Shown: positions 47,058-57,835, counted from the stretch's first letter. The stretch is 64,000 bases of DNA from Aedes albopictus (GCF_035046485.1 NC_085138.1:325992129-326056128), one strand, 5' to 3'. Numbers and translations: made by a program. The notes: generated by a model not told the origin, from the letters alone.

Positions 47058-47324
47058 GAGATATAGGCTCTCTTTCGCTTTATGCGTTATTACAGTGCCC
47101 TTTTCAGGGCACTGTTTGAACCCATTGTGGTACGCTTGTGCGTTAGTACCCTCTTCCAGGGTATTTTTCCTATTTCCCTACCTGTTCCTATCCCCATCCA
47201 AATCCTTTTTTCCTTCCTTTTCCCTCAGGTAGATGATGAAATAGGCTGTTATTTTGGCGATGGCACAAATGTCCCAAATGGAGGATAACGTGCCTCTGGA
47301 GCCGGCCTTCTGATACCTGATACC
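47058..47324 (+). other. LINE 3' UTR and tail
   Basis: T/C-rich 3' UTR with the short palindrome CAGTGCCCTTTTCAGGGCACTG (positions 47,093-47,114 hold it). The end repeats GATACCTGATACCTGG in place of poly-A, a simple-repeat tail known in some LINEs. Confidence 0.6.
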
Positions 47325-47662
47325 TGGGGAAATTTAGTTCAACACTGCTCAATGAGCCCGGCCAAAGTTCCTAACCTAAGGCACTAACCAGGATTAAACT
47401 TTCGGCATAGAAAAAAAAATCTCTGAAAGTTTCAATTCAAAGCAAAGCAAAGTAAAGACACATCGTAGTTGCTACTCCACTCCGTGATTGACCAGAACAA
47501 TCGAAGTTGCACAGAGATCCAATGAAAGGTGCTTGGGACTAGCTACACACTCTCAATGTGCACAATTCGAGAGTTCAATTTTTTAAAGTCAATAAAGGCG
47601 CCGGCCACGTCCTTGCGGTCATCGGGAAAGGGAAAGAATGTTAGTTCGACAACCGTTGTTAC
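47325..47662 (+). repeat. ~340-bp direct repeat, downstream copy
   Basis: Begins TGGGGAAATTTAGTTCAACA and ends CGACAACCGTTGTTAC like the copy at 43,743. Differences include a 10-bp gap after GAGCCCGGCC and a short duplication (CTACTCCACTCC). It starts exactly where the LINE tail ends. Confidence 0.9.
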
Positions 47663-48064
47663 TAGAAACCGTGGAATCCACTGCATCCCCACAGTTGTCT
47701 CGGGAAGGAGTATTTGTTAGTAAAGTAAGGGTGAATCTTGGAGCCACCTTTGGTAGGTGATATGATCCACTAGTTATATGAAAATAAATGACACAGTCTT
47801 CATCCCGATTATGATTTATTTTGTCACGATAGTAAGGGTAATGCACATACGTCAACGATCGTTCTATATTAAACGCGTTACCGCATTAATAAGAATTAAA
47901 ATAATTCTTCTAGTTTGTAAAGAAAAATTAACTCGGAATGATCTCACTCAGTTCCATGTCGTCGGATGACCGCAACCTTTCCTTAACTCCCTCAATTTTC
48001 TGCAATACATACTGTTTGCTACCAAGTGTGCATCCATTTTTATCACTTCACGAGGAAGGACAAT
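47663..48064. other. No gene; possible continuation of the repeat
   Basis: AGAAACCGTGGAATCC and CAGTTGTCTCGGGAAGGAGT look like LINE 5' sequence but I cannot confirm it. The rest is unremarkable. Confidence 0.3.
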
Positions 48065-48245
48065 GTGCACCTGCCCCAAACACGTGTCACTTTTCACTTT
48101 TCCTTCGAACAATGCAACGCGACCAAGATTTTCATCGCAACTCCCACAAACGCGCGTCACTTTTCGTTTTTTTTCGCCGAACAATGCAACGCGACCGAGA
48201 TCCTCATCGCAACCGCCCCAAACACGCGCCACCTTTCACATTTTC
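48065..48245. repeat. 71-bp tandem repeat, ~2.5 units
   Basis: Units begin CCCAAACACG(T/C)G(T/C)CAC, then CACTTTTC, GAACAATGCAACGCGACC and GAT(C/T)(C/T)TCATCGCAAC. Anchors fall near 48,072, 48,143 and 48,214. Confidence 0.8.
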
Positions 48246-50325
48246 GCTCAAAATTTCATTGCATTCGGTTCCTTGAATCCGGAGATGTAACAGTCCAAAA
48301 GTTGCTATCGGATCATTACACATCCAACTTTATGTAAAATAGCCCGATCTTTCCCAAATTTTCACCAACTCACTGTAAAAATTTGAGGATGTTTGATGCA
48401 CTTTCCGACAAGTTACATTTAGTTGATCATTTTTTGAAAAGTGAAAATTTTGCCCGTCCCGATCATTTTGTCCATCCCCTGTATCTGAAAGGTATAAAGG
48501 ATTGGCAATTAAGACTGTATTCGATGAAATTTGGACATAGAAAATAATGCATATCTTTTGATTACGTTCACAAATTTGGCCAATATTTCGACCAAGAATT
48601 TTATGTTTAGCTAATACCACACAAATTTCATTAAAATGGATTGAGTATTGGCAGGGATATCGTTGAAACAAGAAACTTACCATTTGAGGATGTTGGGCAA
48701 ACAAACATTTAAAAAAATATCATATTTTTGACGTTTCAACTCTAGAGCCAAAAATACTGAACCAATCTGAATGAAAATTTTTCTACAAATGATGTCCATG
48801 ATGATCCAGTCGTTAAAAGGTTATAGCATTTTATGTGGCACAAAGTCAGAATAAGCGAAAATGTTTTGTGAACTGTGACATTTAAACAGTTAACTTTAAC
48901 AGTTTTCAAGAAAAGTGGCTGTGGTTTCTATGCGGAGTACATTCGTTGATTTTTGAAGATTTTGATGATTCACTACATACTAAGATAAATCAGTTATGCT
49001 TTTGCCCGGGTAAATCCACTCGGTAATCTGCATCATTATTCAGACGAGGCATAAGAAAAACCCCACAATTAAAGAATTAATGTACCCAATCACTTATAAA
49101 TCCCTTGATTGAAAAACTCTTCCTCATTATACTTACAGCTCTCCAATTCGATTTAGTTGTTCTACACGACATTTGACTTGACACTTGATGAATGGGCAAC
49201 TGTACCAAACAACCGGTATTGACAATTCTTTCATCAGGATCAACAAAGAGATCTTGCTGCGGATCGGGTGGAAGAAAACAAAATCGGACCCTTATCAGCG
49301 CAATTGAGGAGCAGATTCGCATCCTACATGGAGACCGCTTTGCTCAATCACGATCCTCTGAGTCGCCTCTGAAAATCTACATAGTATGCAGCCACGTTGT
49401 TGTGGGCTCGCACCAATCCGGCAAGACTTGAAATTGGTACAATTTGTTGGAACCAAGCTTGGAACGCTTCTTAACGTAATACGAAAATGAAGGGCTCGCG
49501 TTCACGTCCGTTTGCTTCCCGAAGGCTCGTTTCACGGTTGGTTATGCCACTTGCAAACAATTCAACCATGGTCAACCAGAGCCGATCCAGTTTCGCGATG
49601 GGGGTTGCCTTCAAGTTCAAGGTTAATCATTTACCAGGACGGGGTTAAGATAGGAAGGGCACATGCACGCTCGCTTGCTGGGTTCGGTAACCGACATCAG
49701 GCAGGGCGGTACGGGAGTGAGAAAAAATAAGGCTTATCACAAACCGGGATTGGTGGTGGAACCTGTACGTAGCAGCTCAGAAATGTTTGCCATTACAACA
49801 ACCGAGAAAAATAAATCTCCCTCGTAGTCAGTTCGCGAGAAGGATTAGAGATGCCAAACAGGGTTCTTTACTTTAATCCTCTCAGGTGCTGGCACATACT
49901 CAACTCATCCTGTTCCAGCGTCGCCTTTGTTCGTTATCGTTCGTTTTTGTAGTAGAGGCTATTGGTCAAAACGAGGACGGTTTCACAAAAGCAATTAGAA
50001 TATGTAAAGCGATGGAAAACTTGAAAGCATTGGATGTTTAAAGTGGTACAACACACCTAGGTACGAGTTGTTTTGCATACGCACGAATAGACGTAAGTAC
50101 ATTAGTTGGAAGTTGGGAGTGTACTAAACCCTTGACCATGTTGTTTTTTATGTTTATATTTTTGTACATTTTAACGCTAATTCTACACTTTGACTACGCA
50201 ACGCCATGAGGGTTTTATCAAATAAAGCAAAGCTGTAAAGAAATTTCATTCTACATGTTGTTTCTAAGAGTCATCCAACATTTTTTATCATAAGTTTATC
50301 GGCAACTTAGTGATCTCATGGCTTG
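48246..50325. other. Unique DNA; one orphan MITE terminus
   Basis: TTGTCCATCCCCTGTA at about 48,468-48,483 equals the right end of the MITE at 50,937-51,236, but its left partner was not found. No gene is supported. Frames at 49,192-49,431 and 49,077-49,322 overlap on opposite strands. Confidence 0.4.
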
Positions 50326-50481
50326 GGCACCGTCCACAAATTACGTAACGCTATGGGGGGAGGGGGGAGTATGGCCGAGCGTTACGGTCCATACAAAAAA
50401 TTTCGAGGTTTCATACAAAAAAGCGTTACGGAGGGGGGAGGGGGGGGTCTAAAAATGCCGACGTAATAAATGGATGCTGCC
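50326..50481. mobile_element. PIF/Harbinger-like MITE, ATTACGTAA subfamily, diverged
   Basis: Ends GGCACCGTCCACAAATTACG and (reverse complement) GGCAGCATCCATTTATTACG, with TTG outside both (50,323-50,325 and 50,482-50,484). G-rich blocks and GTCCATACAAAA lie inside, as in the relatives. Confidence 0.7.
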
Positions 50482-50936
50482 TTGTGAAATAATGCAAATA
50501 TCAACCAAAACTGTCCGTCCACGCATTGACTGCTCTCCCCTCTTATACGAATTGGTGGTTTTGGAAGTTCCATACAAAATATCAAAGTACGTGTTGCTAC
50601 GGTAGGCCACACGTAAAAGTAAAACCGCACACCTCAGGGTAAAGGGTTTTACGGCTGGTTAAATTTCTCGAGAAATGAAGCTCATCCTTGTCAGTCAGTC
50701 AGTCAGCCACACGGTGCGAATCTCATTTTTGACTGCTAAGCATATGTATAAAGTAGCAGTTGAATAAAATTAGTTTTTGATGGATGTTTTTAATGGATGA
50801 ATTTTTCACGCTGGACGTTGAACGAATTTAATTTTGTGTTCGATATAACTTAACAATTTAAATCCACTTTGGAATTCGCTCACCATGCACGGATTTCTGG
50901 TTCATTATGTCAGTAAATGATGCGATTCAGCAAATA
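50482..50936. other. No feature recognised
   Basis: Includes a (CAGT)n-like tract near 50,690-50,706; otherwise nothing. Confidence 0.35.
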
Positions 50937-51236
50937 CAGGGGATGGCCAAAATGTTTGGGATAGGCAACTTTTTTTCTCTTATAAAAAAGTTCAACATGC
51001 TATAACTTTTCATAGGGCGCATCAAAAAATCTCAAATTTTGACTGTTTTTCAACCTATTACATATATTTGCATCATTGGTACAAATTTGGGCTCGATTGA
51101 TTAATATTTCGCAAAGTTAGAACCGTTCGGGTAAAACACTATTTTTAGACAGCTCATTTTTGAGCTGTCATAACTCGGAAACCAGTGAACCGAATTGAAT
51201 GAATTTGTTAACGTTTCGCCATTTGGCCATCCCCTG
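50937..51236. mobile_element. 300-bp TA-flanked MITE, CAGGGGATGGCCAAA ends
   Basis: Left CAGGGGATGGCCAAAATG; right reverse complement CAGGGGATGGCCAAATGG. TA lies outside (50,935-50,936 and 51,237-51,238). A terminal CAG and TA target fit the Tc1/mariner group. Confidence 0.85.
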
Positions 51237-51366
51237 TATATTCGATCACTTTTGAATGGATTACAAAGTTGCCACCAATGCATTGCATAGTGTTGGTAAA
51301 GTTATTCGAAAGGTAAAGGAACAGACCTTTTGGTAACTCTTACAAAACTAATTTTCACAATAATTT

Positions 51367-51634
51367 GAGGGGCCCTGAATCAAAGGGTGTAAGAGACCAT
51401 TTTGTCGATTTTGAGCTGAGCATATTAAAAAATTCTTCAGATTTCAAGCTTCCATGAACTTTTTTAAGATTATTTTTACGATGATTATAAAAATTACAAT
51501 AAATCGTAGAAAATCGGGTCGATTTTGAAACTCCACAGATATTGTACGGGATGAAACATTGGTGAAAAACTTTAAAACTCATTTACTCGAAAGTAGGTTT
51601 TTGTTACTTACACCCCTTTGCTTCTAACCCCCTC
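51367..51634. mobile_element. MITE with AATCAAAGGG ends, copy A
   Basis: Left GAGGGGCCCTGAATCAAAGG with GTGTAAG following; right reverse complement GAGGGGGTTAGAAGCAAAGG with GGTGTAAGT. ATTT lies outside both ends (51,363-51,366 and 51,635-51,638). Copy B is at 56,569-56,825. Confidence 0.75.
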
Positions 51635-51638
51635 ATTT

Positions 51639-52110
51639 CTAAAAATCATAAAAAATGATTTCTCCTTGAATATTGGCTTTAATGAAAAACATAAAACAGG
51701 GATTACCCGATAAATACTGAAGAAAGTCCCAAGGAAACATCTGCCCCATCCCCAAACAAATAACGGAAACGGAACCCACATAACTTTTCGGGAATGACCA
51801 GATTGTGAAGATCGCATGCCAGGAGTTTTTAGCACAGAATGAATCCAAAAAAAAATGAATCCGAAAAACGACATTTTTTTCAAATATCTCAAAAACCAGT
51901 CGCAATTTTGAGCACAAATTTGGCCCAATTGGATTCTAGGATCACCGATTTAGTCTAGAAATGTTACGTTTGAAAATTAAATTTAAAATGTTTTTATTTT
52001 CGACTTAATATATTACGAATTACTTATTTCGACTAGTAGATCACTTTCCACTTGGGAAATCATATCCCGGAGAGATTTTTTAAAATCAGCCCCACCCTAT
52101 TGCTGGGTTC
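51639..52110. other. No feature recognised
   Basis: AT-rich, with frames of ~100 codons on minus that lack any domain. Confidence 0.35.
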
Positions 52111-52418
52111 CAATCTAACGCTTGCTTGTAGATTTCGTTTCCGCCCCTGCGTAGAGTGTGGCCTCGACGATGGAGCTCCACGTTGGAGATTCAATTGTGA
52201 GGTCGCCACGAATTATATACCGCACGCATCTATTGATGAAGACCTGCAGCCGTTTAGTGTTCTCCACTGATACACACCAGGTTTCACTGGCGTATAGCAG
52301 CACCGATTTCACGTTCGAATTGAAAATTCGGATTTTGGTGCGTCGACTAATCTGTTTTTTTTTTTTCATACGTTTTTTAAACTTGCAAGAGCAGCACTCG
52401 CCTTCTTGATCCGTGCAC

Positions 52419-53261
52419 CTATGTCGATCTTGGTGTCGCCATCGGCCGCCATTTGGCTACCAAGATATTCTCCACTGATTGCCCAGCTACCGTAAAGCTG
52501 GAAGGGTTGACCGTGTTTACATCCAACGATTTGGTCTTGTTGACGTTGCTAGTAAGACCTGCCGCTGAAGAGCGATTGGCAAGATCATCGAGCTTGCTCT
52601 GCATATCAGAGCGTCGTTGAGCTAGGAGATCAACGTCATCAAACAATTCGAAGTCATTCAGATGCTCCATGGTAATGGGCTGCCACAGCAATCCACGATT
52701 TGGTTCACGGTCAATCGCACCAACAAGGATCTCGTCGATTACGATGAGGAACAGTAGCGGTGATAGTATGCATCCTTGCCTCAGTCCAGCAACGACCCGG
52801 ATAGGATCGGACAAAACATCGTTGTGCAGTACTCTGCACGAAAATGCTCTGTACTGTGCTTCAATGAGGCCGATTATTTTCTCAGGGACACCCTTGCGCC
52901 TGAGGGTTTCCCACATGTTTCCGTGATTGAGACGGTCAAAAGCTTTACCAATGAACACCAGGTAGAGAGACTCTTGGAATTCATTGATTTGCTCCAGGAT
53001 GATACGGAGCGTGACAATATGGTCCAAACAGGATCGTTCGGCACGGAATCCTGCCTGCTGCCGTCGGAGAGTTGCGTCAATCTTCTCCTGTATCCGATTA
53101 AGGATCACTTTGCAGAGGACTTTGAGAACGATACACAGTAACATGATGCCCCGACAATTATCGCATACAGTCAGGTCACCCTTTTTGGGTACCTTTACTA
53201 AAACGCCTTGCATCCAGTCGGCCGGAAATGTCGCGATTGTTGCAGAATAATTGATGCAGTA
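52419..53261 (-). pseudogene. LINE reverse transcriptase, minus strand
   Basis: After the MITE the frame gives FPADWMQGVLVKVPKKGDLT, NCRGIMLLCIVLKVLCKVIL, RRQQAGFRAERSCLDHIVTL, a degenerate first catalytic block (LYLVFIGKAFDRLNH, expected FIDFxKAFD), GLRQGCILSPLLFLIVIDEI and FELFDDVDLLAQ in place of FADDVDLL. A frameshift near 52,470 separates the C-terminal QISRRTKIRIFNSNVKSVLL, YASETWCVSVENTKRLQVFI part (52,115-52,369). Substitution in catalytic block A and the shift make it inactive. The open frame running to 53,633 includes MITE sequence and is not one protein. Confidence 0.85.
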
Positions 53262-53856
53262 CAGCGGCCGTTCGCTCGTTGAAAAATGTTTACTTGGCAA
53301 CGAGCGAATGCCATTCGCTAATTGCAACATCACTTTGACACTAAAGTGCATCGAAATGCACTGACAGCATAACTGACAGCACGAATTTGACACTTGATTG
53401 CTTTTTGATTGCAAACACGTGTCAAATTTTGCAATAGGACAGATCGGTGAAGTACTAGATTTGTAGTAATGAGCTGAATTTTTGTATGGTGAGAAGCTCA
53501 ATTCTCCGTTTCTGCAAAGAAATGGTGCAAAAAGCGTGGGTATTATGATTCCTTGCCTAATTTGATGCTGTTTGAGCAAAACTTTGGGCAACAGTGTTGT
53601 TGTTTTCTCCATTTCTTGCAACATAAACAACATAGTTAAACAAAGTTTTGCTCAAACATCATCAAATTAGGCAAGGAATCATAATACCCACGCTTTTTGC
53701 ACCATTTCTTTGCAGAAACGGAGAATTGACCTTCTCACCATACTAAAATTCAGCTCATTACTACAAATCTAGTACTACACCGAACGTGCCCCATTAGCGG
53801 ACTTGCAACCAAAAAGCGTTGCAACGAGCGGGTTTGCAACGAGCGAACGGCCGCTG
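53262..53856. mobile_element. 595-bp palindromic MITE inside the LINE
   Basis: Ends CAGCGGCCGTTCGCTCGTTG and exact complement; TA outside (53,260-53,261 and 53,857-53,858). Two inner arms of ~150 bp are inverted copies (AGTACTAGATTTGTAGTAAT, GGTGCAAAAAGCGTGGGTAT, TTGCCTAATTTGATG and complements) around a ~60-bp centre. LINE homology on both sides confirms the insertion. Confidence 0.85.
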
Positions 53857-53893
53857 TAGTTGTGCGTATACTACGGGGTCAGCTTTGAGCATC

Positions 53894-54922
53894 TCAGCTG
53901 ATATGCTGTGCTGACACTTGAAAAAGGTTTCCAAAGCGCTCGAACCAGCGTTTCAACTGGTCAGCCGGGTCGGTCAGTAGCTGTCCAGACGTGTCTTTCA
54001 CGGGCATCGTAGCATTCATCTTAGTCTCACTAAGGCGACGTGAAACATCGTAGAGGAGACAAATGTCGCCGGTGTTTGCGGCTTTCTCGCCTTCGTCGAC
54101 TAGGGAGTCCGCCCCCGCTCTTTTGTCCCATCTACATGAGCGTTTCACTTCCTTCTCGAGAGTCGAATTGCACTGACGGGCTACGGCTTTGGTTCCTCGT
54201 GTTTTCGCTCGCTCTATCGCGGTTTTGGCGTTCCTTCGCTCCTCTATCTTCCTCCAGGTATCATCTGTGATCAACTGCTTTCTCCGGGTGCGTAGCTCAC
54301 CCAAATTATTCTCGCCGGTGGCGATGAAGGCGTTCTTGATGGCGCTCCATTGATCTTCTAGGTAGGAGATGATGGTCGGACTCAATGTCAGCGCTACGTT
54401 TGTTCCGCACATCAAGAAGGCTCCGTCTCCATTTTCGGCTGATGCAGATGTGGTCGATTTGATTTTCCGTGACGCATCCCGGGAAACCCATGTCACTTTG
54501 TGCACTGGTCGATGAGGAAAGAGCGATTCCCCAATCACCATGTTGACACAAAACTCTACAAAAAGCTCTCCGTTTTCGCTCATTTCTCCGAGACCATGGC
54601 GTCCCATGACGTGCTCATAGTTCGAGTTGTCGGAACCAACCTTCGCGTTGAAGTCTCCCATGAGGATCTTGATAACACCTTTCGGAATCTTGTCCACGAC
54701 AGCATTCAGTTGACTGTAAAAGTTCTCTTTGTCTTGTAATTTGGTAGCATCGGTTGGCGCGTAACATTGGATCATGGTATGGATTCGAAGCCGTATTCTA
54801 AATCTGTCTACAATTATCCTCTCATTAATGGGTTTGAAATCTGCAATGGCAATGGATATACTTATCTTGGCAACTCCATCCATGATTTGCAACTCCATCT
54901 CGCGACCCACTCCTGATTGCAA
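53894..54922 (-). pseudogene. LINE endonuclease and linker, minus strand
   Basis: Reads IQCYAPTDATKLQDKENFYS, IKILMGDFNAKVGSDNSNYE (GDFNA metal/phosphate-binding block) and MGRHGLGEMSENGELFVEFC. A frame change follows near 54,480. The late endonuclease motif ENQIDHICISRKWRRSLLDV...ADIESDHHL is in the overlapping minus frame 54,551-54,306. The frame returns at EDQWSAIKNAFIATGENNLG and continues through a Lys/Arg-rich linker to KDTSGQLLTDPADQLKRWFE, the usual lead-in to RT. With endonuclease blocks split over two frames the protein is broken, although the catalytic residues can still be recognised. Confidence 0.85.
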
Positions 54923-54925
54923 TCA

Positions 54926-55489
54926 AACATGGCGACCCACCAACACGTATTTTCATAACATTTTTCATATTAGAAAAACTGAACTGAAGGCATTGGCCTT
55001 TCAAGACGCGCGCTTTTTCGGTTCTAAAACTACATCACACTCGCGAGCCTTGGCGTATAGAAATATAGCCTCGGATTGAAATTGACTGAGTTATAGCAGC
55101 AAGTGCCCCAAAATAGCCCCCTCTGTTCAAATGGTCCCAGACCCTATGCTTAATCTTACGGATAAACGTCTGATCAATTTCTGCCCGAAGATCAATTTGA
55201 CTCCGGTTTACGGTACCATGTTTCCAATCGTAATTAGTTTTGTTGGTACGTATTTTTCTCTTGTTGATTTTCCGTTGCATTAGATTAATGTTTACAGCTG
55301 GCTAGCAGGGCCGAATACCAAACACCTAAATTTCTGGAAAACACAGTGTGCAGTTTTAATTCGAGTCCCTCACTACCACCTGGGCGACGATGTCAAAATG
55401 CTCTGACAATAAATAAGCTCTGTTAATTACTTTTGAAGGGATTGCTAAACACCATGCTCCTATTTGGTTGTGCTATTCCGCTATATAAA
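54926..55489. other. No feature recognised
   Basis: Between the truncated LINE and the assembly gap; no gene or repeat I can delimit. Confidence 0.35.
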
Positions 55490-55512
55490 NNNNNNNNNNN
55501 NNNNNNNNNNNN
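55490..55512. other. Assembly gap (23 N)
   Basis: Run of unknown bases. Its true length is not known from the sequence. Confidence 1.
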
Positions 55513-55941
55513 ATACAAGGTATTGATGATTCATTAACATGGGTAGCAAAAAAATGAGTACCACAGTATCTATCTTAAGGGCGGACGGGACGGTCGAGGA
55601 AATATCCGCCATTGCTCTGTTTCTACTAAGATGGTAATCTCAGATTCTACTTCATATAATGGAACAAAAATCTATCATTGTGTATGCTCACTTGCAGTGC
55701 ATATGCTGATTGTTTTTCAGTCTCATCTGTGCGATAGAAATCGAGATTACCACCACGAGGTGCTAGTGTACATAGTGACTTTTGGTATGACTTTGGTGAG
55801 ATATATCACAAGATTGAAGTCAGATAGAAAGGTACAAGCCTAGCTTCCAAGTTCAAGGGTCAAGGATCATTTCAGGAACACTTTGAGAGTTTTTTCTAAG
55901 AATATCTACAGAAATACTTTTCGCGAATGTCCAAGGGATTT
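55513..55941. other. No feature recognised
   Basis: A 70-codon frame at 55,631-55,843 has no known domain. Confidence 0.35.
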
Positions 55942-55949
55942 CTCTAAGA

Positions 55950-56137
55950 CATAGGCTCCCAAACTTTTAGGTAGCGCGACCCCCTTTTGCCAGCAGACGT
56001 AGTTTTCGCGACCTCCCCATAGAAATTACCTCATTTGTTGTCTGTTACAGTAAAATATTTTACTGTCTCTTGCGACCCCCTGGATGAAGGCCGGCGACCC
56101 CCCTGGGGGGTCGCGACACACAGTTTGGGAAACCATG
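55950..56137. mobile_element. hAT MITE with perfect 8-bp target duplication
   Basis: Left CATAGGCTCCCAAAC, right reverse complement CATGGTTTCCCAAAC. CTCTAAGA lies directly outside both ends (55,942-55,949 and 56,138-56,145). GCGACCCCC motifs sit inside each end. This CCCAAAC/GCGACCCCC pattern is common to hAT MITEs in many animals. Confidence 0.9.
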
Positions 56138-56204
56138 CTCTAAGAGATTCAATTCTAGTAGAATGAATGTTTCAGCGTAATTATTGTATACATAGATAAA
56201 AATA

Positions 56205-56395
56205 ATGAGATCTACGTCATGTAAACTTCAGTTTAGTCATGTGAACTTAGTGTTATGATGGTTTACATGATATATCATGTAAAGTTGTGGTATATGTCAT
56301 GTAGACACACAGAGTCATCCTAATGGTAGTTTACATGATATTTTATGACTTTTACATGATATGTCATGTAAACTTCACGCTCCAATTATGTGCAT
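56205..56395. repeat. Cluster of TTTACATGATATGTCATGTA motifs
   Basis: CATGTAAACTT and its complement (GTTTACATGA) occur at least six times on both strands within 190 bp, for example near 56,217, 56,260, 56,331, 56,352 and 56,365. Outer GTCATGTAAACTTCA copies are in direct, not inverted, orientation. Type unknown. Confidence 0.55.
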
Positions 56396-56568
56396 TATAT
56401 GTCATAGAATTTTACACTCTTTTTTCGATCTGTGTAAGCTTCGTGGATCTCATGGCAGATTTTTGTTTTGTCAAAAATGTATACTTCAGAAAGATGTTCT
56501 CATAATGATGATTCACACAAGTTTTAGCAATGATATTCAAAGAAATGTCTGGCTCCAATTTAATATTT

Positions 56569-56825
56569 GAGGGATCCAGAATCAAAGGGGTGTAAGTGAC
56601 CATTTCGTCGATTTTGAGCTGAGCATACCGAAAAATTATTCAGATTTTAAGCTTTCAGGAAGAATTAGATTATTTTTACGATGATTAGAAAAATTATATT
56701 TAATCGTAGAAACTTGGATCGATTTTGAAACTCCATATGGGATGAAAAATTGAAGAAAAACCTTGAAACTCATTTACTCGAAAGTAGGTTTTTGTCACTC
56801 ACACCCCTTTGCTTCTAACCCCTTC
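56569..56825. mobile_element. MITE with AATCAAAGGG ends, copy B
   Basis: Aligns end to end with 51,367-51,634 (GTCGATTTTGAGCTGAGCAT, CATTTACTCGAAAGTAGGTT, CACCCCTTTGCTTCTAACCC). ATTT again lies outside both ends (56,565-56,568 and 56,826-56,829). Confidence 0.75.
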
Positions 56826-56879
56826 ATTTATCCATAATAATAAATCAGGGGCAGGAAATTGATTGGAGTGATTTGAAAT

Positions 56880-57835
56880 GAAATCGCTGAGGTTTTCAAG
56901 CTTCGGATGAATTCCTGAAGAAATCCATGGAGAAAGAAATCGCTAGAGAATGTGTCCATGAAGGAAAATACAAAGGGGCATCTTGAGGATTTCCAGAAAA
57001 CTTCTCTGTAGGAAATCCAAAAGGAATGCCTGGATAAAATATTGAAGGAATCCCTGAAAAAATTCTTGAAACTCTGGAATAAAAATAATCAAGGATCTTA
57101 TATGGAATCACCAGATGAACTCCCGAAATTTTTTGGAAATAATCCAAAAGAGACTTATAAAGGAATTCCCAAAAAATCACTAGAGGAATTTCCGAAAGAA
57201 TTCCTAGAACAATTTGGCAAAGAAATTGCTGGAAATGGATCTCCGAAGGAATTTTTGGAGACATTTCCGAAGCAATCTCTGGAAAAAATCCAAAGAATTC
57301 TTGGTGAAATATTGAAGAAATCCCCGAGTATCTCGAAAAGTTTCTGTATGAAATCTCTTCTGTTCTGTTTCTTGAAGAATCCCTGAAAGAATATTTCAAA
57401 GAAACTCTACAGAAATTCCTGAAGAGATCAATGCCTGAAGAAGTAAGCGAAGGACACCCTGGAAAAAATTTGGTTGGAACCTCTTCAGATATCCACACAG
57501 AGATTTTTTTCATGAGTTTCTCCAAGTATTCCTCCAGGATTTCTTACGGGGAAACCTTTATGATTTTTCACTTGCATTCTTCAAGAAATTCTAAAATTTC
57601 TTCAGAAATAATTCTTAGAAACTTCATTTTGGAAATTTCTTTCAAGATTTTTCTATGTTTTTTTAGAGTTTAAGTGTTTCTCCAGACTTTATTCCAGGTG
57701 TTCCTTTAAACACGTTTACTAATTCATCCGGGAATTGTTTCAAAATATCCTCCTGAAATTTTGTTAACGAATTTTTATTGGAATTCCACCAAGGAGTTTT
57801 CCAGGTATTCCTTCAGAAATGTTTCCTTCTTGAGT
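56880..57835. repeat. Degenerate GAATTCCTGAAGAAATCC-type array
   Basis: GGAATTCCC, GGAATTTC and GAAATCTCTG words at short period. The 209-codon frame on minus (56,896-57,525) and the 114-codon frame on + are by-products: F, S, I, P rich, repetitive and without a domain. Confidence 0.6.

Larger units (their letters stand above)
44090..47324 (+). mobile_element. Lian/LOA-like LINE, 5'-deleted and rearranged
   Basis: Contains an RT (44,123-45,876), foreign DNA in place of RNase H (45,877-46,622), the C-terminal Cys-rich domain (46,623-47,057) and a 3' UTR ending in ATACCTGATACC. No ORF1 or endonuclease. The RT plus (normally) RNase H plus a CxxC...HxxxC terminal motif fits the LOA/I group. Lian-Aa1 of Aedes aegypti is the obvious comparison. 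Matching ~340-bp direct repeats flank the copy. Confidence 0.8.
52115..54925 (-). mobile_element. APE/RT LINE on minus, split by a MITE
   Basis: In minus order: endonuclease (54,922 to about 54,400), linker, RT (about 53,870 to 52,419) and C-terminal part (to about 52,130). The start at 54,925 is a 5' truncation. A 595-bp MITE (53,262-53,856) interrupts the pre-RT region: AEMLKADPVVYAQL precedes it and INYSATIATFPADW follows. Motifs differ from the LINEs at 14.8 and 59.2 kb, so it is a separate family. The clade (RTE, L2 or CR1 group) is not settled. Confidence 0.8.

Noticed and set aside
43743..47662. LTR retrotransposon reading of the direct repeats
   Set aside because: The enclosed RT has non-LTR motifs and a LINE-type C-terminal domain. 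The repeats lack TG...CA ends, and no primer-binding site or polypurine tract was seen.
48468..48483. Second CAGGGGATGG MITE
   Set aside because: Only the right terminus was found; without a left end the element cannot be delimited.
53262..53633. N-terminal extension of the RT frame at 52,419-53,633
   Set aside because: The added residues come from reading through the palindromic MITE; the LINE protein starts again only after it.
56896..57525. 209-codon open frame on minus
   Set aside because: It lies wholly in degenerate GAATTCC-type array. The protein is made of F/S/I/P-rich repeats with no domain, as in frames of other array blocks.
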